From: an uncultured Lachnospiraceae bacterium
GTDB taxonomy: Bacteria > Bacillota > Clostridia > Lachnospirales > Lachnospiraceae
Assembly (NCBI GenBank): GCA_947628025.1
Contig: CANQYH010000096.1
Span: 1 to 10,035 of the forward strand
Direction of reading: 5' to 3'
Length of the DNA stretch: 10,035 nt
The translations under genes and the position numbers were made by a program. Within the stretch, counting starts at the first letter, position 1. Each line of letters begins with the position of its first letter. Under the pieces are notes generated by a model that was given only the letters and a program-made list of their open reading frames with translations, ran no database searches and was not told where the DNA came from. Positions 1 through 7,058 of this stretch are shown one piece after another.

Positions 1-254
1 TGGAAGTCAAGGCGAAACGTGTCGGCGGCGCTACCTATCAGGTGCCGCTGGAAGTAAAGCCCGAAAGACGCCAGGCATTGGCGCTTCGCTGGCTGACTAC
101 ATTCTCCCGTAAGAGGGGCGAGAAGACCCAGGAGGAGAGACTGGCCAACGAGATTATGGATGCAGCGAATAACACCGGCGCTTCTGTGAAGAGAAAAGAA
201 GATATGCACAAGATGGCAGAGGCGAACAAGGCATTTGCTCATTACAGGTTCTGA
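1..254 (+). CDS. rpsG: 30S ribosomal protein S7, C-terminal part (5' end outside window)
   Basis: This is the C-terminal ~83 residues of S7, a primary binder of the 3' domain of 16S rRNA in the small-subunit head. The open frame enters from the left edge (first full codon at base 3) and ends with TGA at 252-254. Recognisable S7 hallmarks are VGGATYQVPLEV, the PERRQALALRW segment, RLANEIMDAANNTGASVK and the C-terminal MAEANKAFAHYRF. An internal GTG at 42 could be read as a start, but the conserved family sequence continues upstream of it, so the gene is simply cut by the window. fusA starts 20 bp downstream, which is the usual str-operon order rpsL-rpsG-fusA-tuf. No terminator lies between them, so co-transcription with fusA is expected. 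Confidence 0.97.
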   Translation, partial: EVKAKRVGGATYQVPLEVKPERRQALALRWLTTFSRKRGEKTQEERLANEIMDAANNTGASVKRKEDMHKMAEANKAFAHYRF

Positions 255-274
255 TTGTTTAGGAGGAAGCACAA

Positions 275-2398
275 TTGGCTGGAAGAGAATATCCGTTAGA
301 GCGGACCAGGAATATCGGAATTATGGCCCATATCGATGCGGGTAAGACCACATTGACAGAACGTATTCTGTATTACACTGGAGTTAATTACAAAATAGGC
401 GACACCCACGAGGGTACGGCTACCATGGACTGGATGGAGCAGGAGCAGGAGAGAGGCATTACGATCACTTCCGCTGCTACCACCTGTCATTGGACGCTGC
501 AGGAGCAGGGCAAACCGAAGCCGGGCGCGCTGGAGCACCGTATCAATATCATCGACACGCCAGGACACGTTGACTTTACCGTGGAGGTAGAGCGTTCTCT
601 GCGCGTGCTGGACGGCGCGGTAGGCGTTTTCTGCGCGAAAGGCGGTGTGGAGCCCCAGTCTGAGAACGTATGGCGTCAGGCTGACACCTACAACGTACCC
701 CGTATGGCATTTATCAACAAGATGGACATCATGGGCGCTAACTTCTATGGTGCTGTCGAGCAGATTCGCACCAGACTTGGCAAGAATGCGATCTGTCTCC
801 AATTGCCCATCGGCAAGGAAGATGAATTCAAAGGGATCATCGACCTGTTTGAGATGAAAGCCTATATTTACAATGACGACAAGGGCGAGGATATTTCCAT
901 TACGGATATCCCCGAGGATATGCAGGTAGACGCGGAGCTGTATCATACCGAACTGGTTGAGAAGATCTGCGAGCTGGACGACGATCTGATGATGGAATAT
1001 CTGGAGGGCGAAGAGCCGTCCGTAGAGAACCTGAAAGCAGTGCTGAGAAAAGCGACCTGCGAATGTGCAGCGGTTCCTGTGTGCTGCGGCTCCGCTTACC
1101 GCAACAAGGGCGTTCAGAAGATGCTGGACGCGGTGCTGGAATATATGCCGGCTCCTACGGACATTCCGGCCATCAAGGGCGTGGACATGGAGGGCAACGA
1201 GGTCGAGAGGCATTCCTCCGACGACGAGCCGTTCGCCGCGCTGGCGTTCAAGATCATGACCGACCCGTTTGTCGGCAAGCTGGCGTTCTTCCGCGTATAT
1301 TCCGGTACGATGAACGCAGGCTCCTACGTGCTGAACGCGACGAAAGGCAAAAAAGAGCGCGTGGGCCGTGTGCTGCAGATGCACGCCAACAAGCGGATGG
1401 AGCTTGACAAGGTTTATTCCGGCGACATCGCCGCGGCCGTAGGCTTTAAGATCACGACCACGGGCGACACGATCTGCGACGAGCAGCATCCGGTGATCCT
1501 GGAGTCCATGGAGTTCCCGGAGCCGGTCATCGATATCGCCATCGAGCCGAAGACCAAAGCCGGCCAGGGCAAGATGGGCGAGGCGCTGGCGAAGCTGGCG
1601 GAGGAAGACCCGACGTTCCGTACTTCGACCAACCCGGAGACGGGCCAGACCATTATCTCCGGTATGGGCGAGCTGCATCTGGAGATCATCGTAGACCGTC
1701 TGCTGCGTGAGTTCCATGTGGAGGCCAACGTAGGCGCCCCGCAGGTTGCTTATAAGGAGACGTTCACGAAAGCCGTGGAAGTGGACAGCAAGTACGCCAG
1801 ACAGTCCGGCGGACGCGGACAGTACGGACATTGTAAGGTACGGTTCGAGCCCATGGACGCAAACGCGGATGAGACGTTCAAGTTCGATTCCGAGGTAGTC
1901 GGCGGCGCGATCCCGAAAGAGTATATCCCGGCGGTCGGCGAGGGTATCGAAGAAGCGGCCAAGGCGGGCATCCTGGGCGGGTTCCCGGTGTTGGGCCTGC
2001 ATGCGACCGTATTCGACGGTTCCTACCATGAGGTGGACTCCAGCGAGATGGCGTTCCACATCGCAGGTTCCATGGCGTTCAAGGACGCGATGCAGAAAGC
2101 CGGATGCGTGCTTTTGGAGCCGATTATGAAAGTCGAAGTCACGATGCCTGAGGAATATATGGGCGACGTCATCGGCGACCTGAACTCCCGCCGCGGACGG
2201 ATCGAGGGCATGGAAGATATCGGCGGCGGAAAGATGATCAAGGCGTTTGTGCCGCTTTCCGAGATGTTCGGTTATTCCACGGATCTGCGTTCCGCTACGC
2301 AGGGGCGCGGCAACTTCTCGATGTTCTTCGAGAAATACGAGCAGGTGCCGAAATCTGTGCAGGAAAAGGTATTAAGCGAAAGAAAAGGCGTGAAATAA
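275..2398 (+). CDS. fusA: Translation elongation factor G (EF-G)
   Basis: This is a ribosomal translocase GTPase that moves tRNA-mRNA after peptide bond formation and helps recycle ribosomes. The 707 aa match the usual EF-G length. Visible GTPase motifs are the P-loop AHIDAGKT (res 18-25), switch I RGITI (60-64), DTPGH (94-98) and NKMD (148-151). Domains II-V follow, with conserved stretches such as GMGELHLEI and the domain IV segment SGGRGQYGH. The start chosen is TTG at 275: it is 8 nt after AGGAGG (261-266) and gives the canonical N-terminus MAGREYPLERTRNIGIMAHID. The next in-frame ATG is inside the G domain. The TTG start is mildly unusual for so highly expressed a gene. It lies 20 bp after rpsG in the str operon. 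Confidence 0.98.
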   Translation: MAGREYPLERTRNIGIMAHIDAGKTTLTERILYYTGVNYKIGDTHEGTATMDWMEQEQERGITITSAATTCHWTLQEQGKPKPGALEHRINIIDTPGHVDFTVEVERSLRVLDGAVGVFCAKGGVEPQSENVWRQADTYNVPRMAFINKMDIMGANFYGAVEQIRTRLGKNAICLQLPIGKEDEFKGIIDLFEMKAYIYNDDKGEDISITDIPEDMQVDAELYHTELVEKICELDDDLMMEYLEGEEPSVENLKAVLRKATCECAAVPVCCGSAYRNKGVQKMLDAVLEYMPAPTDIPAIKGVDMEGNEVERHSSDDEPFAALAFKIMTDPFVGKLAFFRVYSGTMNAGSYVLNATKGKKERVGRVLQMHANKRMELDKVYSGDIAAAVGFKITTTGDTICDEQHPVILESMEFPEPVIDIAIEPKTKAGQGKMGEALAKLAEEDPTFRTSTNPETGQTIISGMGELHLEIIVDRLLREFHVEANVGAPQVAYKETFTKAVEVDSKYARQSGGRGQYGHCKVRFEPMDANADETFKFDSEVVGGAIPKEYIPAVGEGIEEAAKAGILGGFPVLGLHATVFDGSYHEVDSSEMAFHIAGSMAFKDAMQKAGCVLLEPIMKVEVTMPEEYMGDVIGDLNSRRGRIEGMEDIGGGKMIKAFVPLSEMFGYSTDLRSATQGRGNFSMFFEKYEQVPKSVQEKVLSERKGVK

Positions 2399-2411
2399 TT
2401 GCTGTTTAGGC

Positions 2412-2440
2412 TTGAAAAACGCAGACAAATAGCATATAAT
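2412..2440 (+). promoter_or_regulatory. Predicted sigma-A-type promoter of tuf
   Basis: In the 131-bp fusA-tuf gap, a -35 box TTGAAA (2412-2417) is followed by exactly 17 bp and a perfect -10 TATAAT (2435-2440). Transcription would start near 2447, leaving an untranslated leader of about 80 nt before tuf. This suggests that tuf is boosted independently of read-through from fusA, which would fit the excess of EF-Tu over EF-G in cells. No terminator was seen between fusA and this promoter. Confidence 0.75.
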
Positions 2441-2529
2441 AATCATTAGCTTGGACTCAAAACCATATGGCGTCAAACGGCGCCGAAAAATGAAGCCCGG
2501 AAGGGGTTAATAAAGGAGGACTTTAGAAA

Positions 2530-3723
2530 ATGGCAAAAGCAAAATTTGAGAGAACCAAACCGCATTGCAACATTGGCACCATCGGCCACGTAGACCATGG
2601 CAAAACCACTCTGACCGCTGCTATTACCAAGACGCTGCATGACAGGAACGGTACTGGCGAGTATGTAGAGTTCGATAAGATCGACAAAGCCCCGGAAGAG
2701 AGAGAGCGTGGAATCACGATTTCTACCGCTCATGTAGAGTACGAGACGGCGAAGAGGCACTACGCTCACGTAGACTGCCCAGGACATGCCGACTATGTAA
2801 AGAACATGATCACCGGCGCTGCTCAGATGGACGGCGCGATCCTGGTTGTTGCCGCTACCGACGGCGTTATGGCTCAGACGAGAGAGCATATCCTGCTGGC
2901 CCGCCAGGTAGGCGTTCCCTATATCGTAGTGTTCATGAACAAGTGCGATATGGTCGATGACGAGGAGCTGCTGGAGCTGGTTGACATGGAGATCCGTGAT
3001 CTGCTGAACGAGTATGAGTTCCCGGGCGACGATACGCCGATCATCCAGGGTTCCGCTCTGAAAGCTCTTGAGGATACCTCCAGCCAGTGGGGCGACAAGA
3101 TCCTTGAGCTGATGGATGCCGTGGACGAGTGGGTTCCGGATCCGCAGCGTGAGACCGACAAGCCGTTCCTTATGCCTGTTGAGGACGTCTTCACGATCAC
3201 CGGCCGCGGCACCGTGGCTACCGGCCGTGTAGAGCGTGGTACTCTGAAACTGAACGAGAGCGTTGAGATCGTTGGTATCAGCGATGAGACCCGTACGACG
3301 GTTGTTACCGGTATCGAGATGTTCCGCAAGTTGCTGGATCTGGCGCAGGCCGGCGACAACATCGGCGCGCTGCTCCGCGGCGTTCAGAGAAATGAGATCG
3401 AGAGAGGCCAGTGCCTGGTAAAACCCGGCTCCGTAAAGTGCCATCATAAGTTCACGGCTCAGGTTTACGTCCTGACCAAAGACGAGGGCGGCCGCCATAC
3501 TCCGTTCTTCAACAACTATCGTCCGCAGTTCTATTTCAGAACGACCGACGTAACCGGCGTCTGCGAGCTGCCGGCCGGCACCGAGATGTGCATGCCCGGC
3601 GACAACGTAGAGATGACCGTAGAGCTGATCCATCCGGTAGCTATGGAGCAGGGACTTCGCTTCGCTATCCGTGAGGGCGGCCGTACTGTCGGATCCGGCA
3701 GAGTTGTTACCATCATCGAATAA
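2530..3723 (+). CDS. tuf: Translation elongation factor Tu (EF-Tu)
   Basis: This is the GTPase that carries aminoacyl-tRNA to the ribosomal A site. The 397 aa match the family length. The P-loop is GHVDHGKT (res 19-26), the G3 motif DCPGHADY starts at residue 82 and NKCD is at 137-140. Domains II and III follow, with the typical TGRGTVATGRVERG segment and the C-terminal IREGGRTVGSGRV. The ATG at 2530 sits 10 nt after AGGAGG (2514-2519). It is the last gene of the str cluster here: a strong terminator begins 20 bp after its stop codon, and its own promoter lies upstream. In many relatives the S10 operon follows closely; here about 5 kb of unrelated genes intervene. Confidence 0.98.
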   Translation: MAKAKFERTKPHCNIGTIGHVDHGKTTLTAAITKTLHDRNGTGEYVEFDKIDKAPEERERGITISTAHVEYETAKRHYAHVDCPGHADYVKNMITGAAQMDGAILVVAATDGVMAQTREHILLARQVGVPYIVVFMNKCDMVDDEELLELVDMEIRDLLNEYEFPGDDTPIIQGSALKALEDTSSQWGDKILELMDAVDEWVPDPQRETDKPFLMPVEDVFTITGRGTVATGRVERGTLKLNESVEIVGISDETRTTVVTGIEMFRKLLDLAQAGDNIGALLRGVQRNEIERGQCLVKPGSVKCHHKFTAQVYVLTKDEGGRHTPFFNNYRPQFYFRTTDVTGVCELPAGTEMCMPGDNVEMTVELIHPVAMEQGLRFAIREGGRTVGSGRVVTIIE

Positions 3724-3743
3724 TTCGGCTGAAGCACAGTAAG

Positions 3744-3776
3744 AAAGCTTCCGGGAAATTCCCGGGAGCTTTTTTT
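3744..3776 (+). terminator. Intrinsic terminator after tuf
   Basis: A 12-bp stem pairs AAAGCTTCCGGG (3744-3755) with CCCGGGAGCTTT (3761-3772). It contains one G.U pair and a 5-nt loop, and runs into a tract of seven T (3770-3776). This is a textbook Rho-independent terminator that insulates the accessory genes downstream from tuf transcription. Confidence 0.93.
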
Positions 3777-3817
3777 GACGGATGAAAGAAGTGGTAAAAA
3801 GGGACCGTTTTTTCGGA

Positions 3818-3846
3818 TTGATTTTTTTGGAAGAGGGCTGTATAAT
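3818..3846 (+). promoter_or_regulatory. Predicted promoter of the ATPase/Toprim-like operon
   Basis: The -35 TTGATT (3818-3823), a 17-bp spacer and a perfect -10 TATAAT (3841-3846) form a good sigma-A-type promoter. The expected start is near 3853, giving a leader of about 50 nt. Because the tuf terminator lies upstream, this is the likely source of transcription for both downstream genes. Confidence 0.75.
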
Positions 3847-3858
3847 TAATATAATACA

Positions 3859-3878
3859 TTTTGTAATATTTTACAAAA
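3859..3878 (+). promoter_or_regulatory. Near-perfect palindrome at the predicted transcription start (candidate operator)
   Basis: This 20-bp near-palindrome has arms TTTTGTA (3859-3865) and TACAAAA (3872-3878), and 9 of its 10 half-site positions are symmetric. It begins about 12 bp after the -10 box, where a bound repressor dimer would block initiation or early elongation. It is A+T-rich with no following T tract, so a terminator is unlikely. The alternative is a small 5'-UTR hairpin upstream of the ribosome binding site. No regulator gene lies next to it, so any binding protein would act from elsewhere or be one of the two encoded proteins. Confidence 0.5.
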
Positions 3879-3903
3879 CGGAGGAGCCCGAAAGAGGTAA
3901 AAC

Positions 3904-5244
3904 ATGAAAAGCGTACTTTATTTGCTGAATATCCGTGTGGAAGGGATAAAGAATATCAAAAAAGAGGTTCGGCTTGATTTTTATAAGAAAACAGTAAACC
4001 GGGATTTTGATTCGAGCAGATACAGAGTGAAAGCGATCTATGGGGAAAATGGATCGGGGAAATCTGCGATTATTACGGCAGTCAAGATTTTTCGGGATCT
4101 GATCCTTAACAGTAATTATCTGAACGAATCGAAGACGCAGGCGTTTTTGGACGCGATGATCAATAAAACGACGAGGACCTTTCGCTTTGGTTGCGAATTT
4201 TTAGCGAATTACCAGGGAACTATGTTTGTATATGAATATTCGGTTTGTATAGCTCAAAATAAAGAAGGCTTTTTTGAAATTAAATCGGAGAATTTAAAAG
4301 TAAGGCGCGGCAGTTATATGAATAACCGTTATCTGCCGGTGTTTGAAAGCAGGGATGGAGAACTGCTGTATGTCAGCTGCGGGGACAGCCAAAAGGCGAT
4401 ATTGGAAAAGAAATCGGCGAATGTATTGTCGTCACATTCGTTTATATATGTGTGTGTTATGCATTTAAATTTTGATGAGATGAACCCGGATGATGCGCTG
4501 TCGGCCAGCCTGCTGGTATCGCATTCGGCAATATGTTTATGTTTAGCTGCATTGCTGAAAATATATCTGGGCGAAGAAGATCAGCATGATCTGTATTTCT
4601 TAAAAAGAGAGCTGATGGGGAATGAAGCGGAACGCCGGATCTTACGGGATAAACTTTTCCCCTATGAGGACTTTGCAAAGGCATTTTCCAGTGTAAATGA
4701 AAAACGGGTGGATAAGCGTTTTTTTAAGGAATATAAGGAAAAAGTCGGCCGCCTGACGCAGTTTATTAAAATCTTCAAATCGGATCTGGTGTCGATCGAT
4801 ATCGACGCGAAAGAAAACGGTGATACGTATGAGTGCGATTTAAATCTGAATTATGGGGAATACAGCATTAATAAAGAATTTGAAAGCACCGGCATAAAAA
4901 AACTGATTCGGTTGTTTGACTGTTTTACGGCAGCGAGTCTGGGCGGGATCGTTTTTATCGATGAAATGGATTCGAATCTGAATGATGTCTATTTGTGCAG
5001 GCTGGTCGAGTATTTTATGTATTACGGGAAAGGACAGCTGTGCTTTACTACGCATAATCTGGATCCGATGTCAGTGCTGAAAGAAAATAAATATTCGATT
5101 GACTTTTTATCAGGAGATAATCATCTTGTGCCGTGGATATCGAGAGGGAATGCCGTGCCGGAGAATTGTTATAAAAACGGTATGATAGAAGATTTGCCCT
5201 TTAATATAGATGCTACCGATTTTGTGGGGATTTTCGGGGAGTAA
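3904..5244 (+). CDS. AAA15/ABC-type ATPase (AbiLi/RloA-like), putative phage-defence ATPase
   Basis: A 446-aa ATPase of the SMC/ABC-like AAA15/AAA21 group. Walker A GENGSGKS is at res 47-54 and Walker B GIVFIDE ends with D353-E354. An ABC-signature-like ESTGIKKL lies at 327-334, followed by an H-loop in TTHNLDPMS (H384). The long insert between Walker A and the signature contains charged helical stretches. The C-terminus (res ~413-446) is rich in aromatic and acidic residues, as in RloA-type proteins. ATG 3904 is 6 nt after AGAGG (3893-3897). It forms an operon with the next gene (6-nt gap). Its base use is visibly richer in A+T than its neighbours (hand count: 19 of 60 G+C at 4201-4260, against 41 of 60 in tuf at 3181-3240), which suggests horizontal acquisition. 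By analogy with AbiL, RloAB and PARIS it would sense infection and control the partner nuclease. The family call is firm; the defence role is inferred. Confidence 0.85.
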   Translation: MKSVLYLLNIRVEGIKNIKKEVRLDFYKKTVNRDFDSSRYRVKAIYGENGSGKSAIITAVKIFRDLILNSNYLNESKTQAFLDAMINKTTRTFRFGCEFLANYQGTMFVYEYSVCIAQNKEGFFEIKSENLKVRRGSYMNNRYLPVFESRDGELLYVSCGDSQKAILEKKSANVLSSHSFIYVCVMHLNFDEMNPDDALSASLLVSHSAICLCLAALLKIYLGEEDQHDLYFLKRELMGNEAERRILRDKLFPYEDFAKAFSSVNEKRVDKRFFKEYKEKVGRLTQFIKIFKSDLVSIDIDAKENGDTYECDLNLNYGEYSINKEFESTGIKKLIRLFDCFTAASLGGIVFIDEMDSNLNDVYLCRLVEYFMYYGKGQLCFTTHNLDPMSVLKENKYSIDFLSGDNHLVPWISRGNAVPENCYKNGMIEDLPFNIDATDFVGIFGE

Positions 5245-5250
5245 GAAGAT

Positions 5251-5766
5251 ATGGCGATTCAAATGATATTCTGTGTAGAAACGAACAGACGAGCGGATAC
5301 GGACAGCATTTACATACAGGAAACGATCAACCATTGGTATACGGTGAGCAGGAAAGTAAAAATCAGTAAGATTTACATGAATTCAAAGGCAAAATATAAT
5401 GCAAGAGAGGTCGTGAGAGGAATAGCCAGGATGTCAAAAGAGTTTGTGCTTGGCGAAAAGAAAGTGATCTACTGCATTGATACGGATCAATATGAACGGG
5501 ATGCAGCGCGGGCTGCTGAGCTGAATGAGATCAGCCGCTACTGTAAGGATAAGGGGTACGATCTGATATGGTTTTGCCATGATGTAGAGGAAGTATTTCA
5601 GGGAAAGAAAATTTCGGATTCTCTGAAAGTGCAGGAAGCCAGTAAATTCAGGAGGAAAAAGATGATCGCGGAAATACAGGAGGCCAGATTATCCTGCGAT
5701 GAAAAATATTCCTGCTCCAGCAATATACTAAATGTGCTGGATAAGTATTTGCTCAGAAAACAATGA
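5251..5766 (+). CDS. Small RloB/Toprim-like protein, putative effector of the ATPase pair
   Basis: A 171-aa protein with a Toprim-like arrangement. A first hydrophobic strand ends in an acidic residue (MIFCVE, E10). A second strand ends in D-x-D (VIYCIDTD, D77 and D79). A third stretch, DLIWFCHDVEEVF, has acidic residues at 111-114 and resembles the position of the NP-x-FE-x-W region of RloB proteins. The C-terminal third is basic and helical (KFRRKKM, then NILNVLDKYLLRK). ATG 5251 follows GGGGAG (5236-5241) by 9 nt and lies 6 nt after the ATPase stop, so the two are almost certainly co-translated. Toprim/RloB partners of AAA15 ATPases are known nuclease effectors, including AriB of PARIS, which cleaves tRNA. 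This protein is smaller, and it lacks the usual CEGxxTE start of RloB. It could instead be a non-nuclease partner. The structural call is moderate and the function is inferred. Confidence 0.6.
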   Translation: MAIQMIFCVETNRRADTDSIYIQETINHWYTVSRKVKISKIYMNSKAKYNAREVVRGIARMSKEFVLGEKKVIYCIDTDQYERDAARAAELNEISRYCKDKGYDLIWFCHDVEEVFQGKKISDSLKVQEASKFRRKKMIAEIQEARLSCDEKYSCSSNILNVLDKYLLRKQ

Positions 5767-5825
5767 TGGAAAGGCCGCAGAAACATAACCGGGGAGACGG
5801 TCATTGCGGACAGATCTTTTTTATT

Positions 5826-5863
5826 ATGCGCTTCATGGGAGGCAGGATTCCGATGAAGCGCAT
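5826..5863. repeat. Perfect 11-bp inverted repeat between convergent genes
   Basis: ATGCGCTTCAT (5826-5836) and ATGAAGCGCAT (5853-5863) form a perfect stem. After one mismatch, GGAG and TTCC can extend it by four pairs (one G.U). It lies in the 150-bp gap between the convergent Toprim-like and methyltransferase genes, where terminators are expected. However, neither strand has a T tract on its 3' side: the T run at 5817-5822 precedes it on the plus strand. A weaker stem, CCGCA/TGCGG (5775-5779/5805-5809), lies just upstream of that T run and may be the plus-strand terminator. The role is unresolved. Confidence 0.5.
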
Positions 5864-5916
5864 TTGCATGTTGCGTGATCTGCCGCTGAACTCTGAGGAG
5901 GCCGGTACGGTGCCAG

Positions 5917-6780
5917 TTATTTCCGGCTCCATCTCCCGGACGCTCCGCAGGGCAGCACGAGGCCGGTGTGGGTGACGGGAAGCCCCAGTTCGCCCGCCTG
6001 GACGCTGCCGCCGTGTTTTGCGGCGACTTCCAGTGAGAGGAAATAGGTCAGCACCGAGGGAGCCAGGCCGGTGGTGTAGGAGTTGATCAGGAAAAACAGG
6101 GGCTCGTCGGACAGGAGCTTGGCGCAGGAACGTACCAAGGGATGGATGGCGTCCTCGATCTTCCAGACCTCTCCTTTCGGGCCGCGCCCGTAGGAAGGCG
6201 GATCCATGATAATGCCGTCGTAGCGGCTGCCGCGGCGCAGCTCCCGCTCTACGAATTTCATGCAGTCGTCGACGATCCAGCGGATGGGAGCCTGCTCCAG
6301 GCCGCTGGCTTTGGCGTTTTCTTTGGCCCATCCCACCATGCCCTTGGACGCGTCCACATGGGTCACGTTGGCTCCGGCTGCCGCTGCCGCCAGGGTCGCG
6401 CCGCCGGTATAGGCGAACAGATTCAGCACGCGGACGGGACGGCCGGTATCGCGGATCAGCGGCCCGAACCAGTCCCAGTTGGCGGCCTGCTCGGGGAAGA
6501 GCCCCGTGTGCTTGAAGCTGAACGGTTTAAGATGAAACGTCAGTTCGCGGTAGCGGATGTCCCATTGCTCCGGCAGATCGAAAAACTCCCACTGTCCGCC
6601 GCCTTTGGAACTGCGGTGGTAATGGGCGTTGGGATGCGTCCATCCCCTGGCGGTCCGCGGCGTGTCCCAGAGGACCTGGGGATCGGGGCGCACCAGAAGA
6701 TAATTCCCCCAGCGTTCCAGCTTTTCGCCTTTTGAGCAATCGATGACTTCGTAATCGTTCCATTTATCTGCCAGCCACAT
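5917..6780 (-). CDS. Class I SAM-dependent methyltransferase, RlmK/RlmI-like (short form)
   Basis: A 287-aa Rossmann-fold methyltransferase of the COG1092 type, whose characterised members (RlmI, RlmK) methylate bases of 23S rRNA. Motif I is NLFAYTGGAT (res 120-129), the ribose-binding acid is D143 (HVDAS), and the catalytic-loop motif is DPPSYG (193-198). The N-terminal ~110 residues contain the substrate-side region seen in this family, including PNAHYHRSSKGGGQWEFF. RlmI of E. coli carries an extra N-terminal PUA domain that is absent here, so this is the short form common in Firmicutes. The start is ATG at 6780, with a weak AAAGG upstream. It is transcribed away from the cell-wall protein gene and towards the Toprim-like gene. 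G+C content is high, like the core genome. The rRNA target cannot be told from sequence, so no symbol is given. Confidence 0.85.
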   Translation of the reverse strand: MWLADKWNDYEVIDCSKGEKLERWGNYLLVRPDPQVLWDTPRTARGWTHPNAHYHRSSKGGGQWEFFDLPEQWDIRYRELTFHLKPFSFKHTGLFPEQAANWDWFGPLIRDTGRPVRVLNLFAYTGGATLAAAAAGANVTHVDASKGMVGWAKENAKASGLEQAPIRWIVDDCMKFVERELRRGSRYDGIIMDPPSYGRGPKGEVWKIEDAIHPLVRSCAKLLSDEPLFFLINSYTTGLAPSVLTYFLSLEVAAKHGGSVQAGELGLPVTHTGLVLPCGASGRWSRK

Positions 6781-6837
6781 ATCTGTTCCAACCTTTCGTT
6801 TGAGGATCCGGCCTGCGTGCCAATTTTATTTCCCTCT

Positions 6838-6866
6838 ATTATAATAAGAAGCGGAAACGGCGTCAA
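6838..6866 (-). promoter_or_regulatory. Predicted promoter of the methyltransferase gene
   Basis: On the minus strand, TTGACG (6866-6861) is followed by a 17-bp spacer and a perfect TATAAT (6843-6838). This is close to the sigma-A consensus. Transcription would start near 6831, about 50 nt before the ATG. It diverges from the promoter of the cell-wall protein about 150 bp away. Confidence 0.8.
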
Positions 6867-6984
6867 GAGAAGAGCGGGGCCGGGACATTGCTAAAATGCG
6901 CGGCGTTCGGGCGCGGGAGAGACGCGGGCTTTCTGAAAGACTGTATAAAATGATAATCGTAATATAATTGAAAGATATAGATAG

Positions 6985-7013
6985 TTGCATTAATTCGAAT
7001 ACCCTGATAAAAT
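6985..7013 (+). promoter_or_regulatory. Predicted promoter of the cell-wall-binding protein gene
   Basis: TTGCAT (6985-6990), 17 bp and TAAAAT (7008-7013) form a reasonable sigma-A-type promoter about 45 bp upstream of the ATG at 7059. The sequence from 6867 to 6984, between the divergent promoters, holds no gene that I can support. Confidence 0.6.
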
Positions 7014-7058
7014 AGAAAACAGTGGAGTTTGTATGATGTTACAAAGGAGCGTGTCAAA

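Noticed and set aside
296..2059. 587-codon open frame on the minus strand inside fusA
   Set aside because: It is fully antisense to a clear EF-G gene, has no recognisable domain, and is explained by the biased codon use of fusA.
2473..3633. 386-codon open frame on the minus strand inside tuf
   Set aside because: It is antisense to EF-Tu, with no family resemblance and no ribosome binding site needed to explain it. It is a codon-bias shadow.
3880..3884. GGAGG as the ribosome binding site of the ATPase gene
   Set aside because: It lies about 19 nt from the ATG, which is too far. AGAGG at 3893-3897 is better placed, although GGAGG could add affinity.
5763..5975. Short plus-strand open frame overlapping the Toprim-like stop codon
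   Set aside because: It runs through the intergenic hairpin into the antisense of the methyltransferase 3' end. No homology or ribosome binding site was seen.
6142..6735. 197-codon plus-strand open frame opposite the methyltransferase
   Set aside because: The minus-strand frame carries the intact methyltransferase motifs, so this is its shadow in G+C-rich sequence.
7029..7058. Upstream TTG start for the wall-binding protein
   Set aside because: It would put ten mostly charged residues before the signal peptide. ATG 7059 has a well-spaced AAAGGAG.
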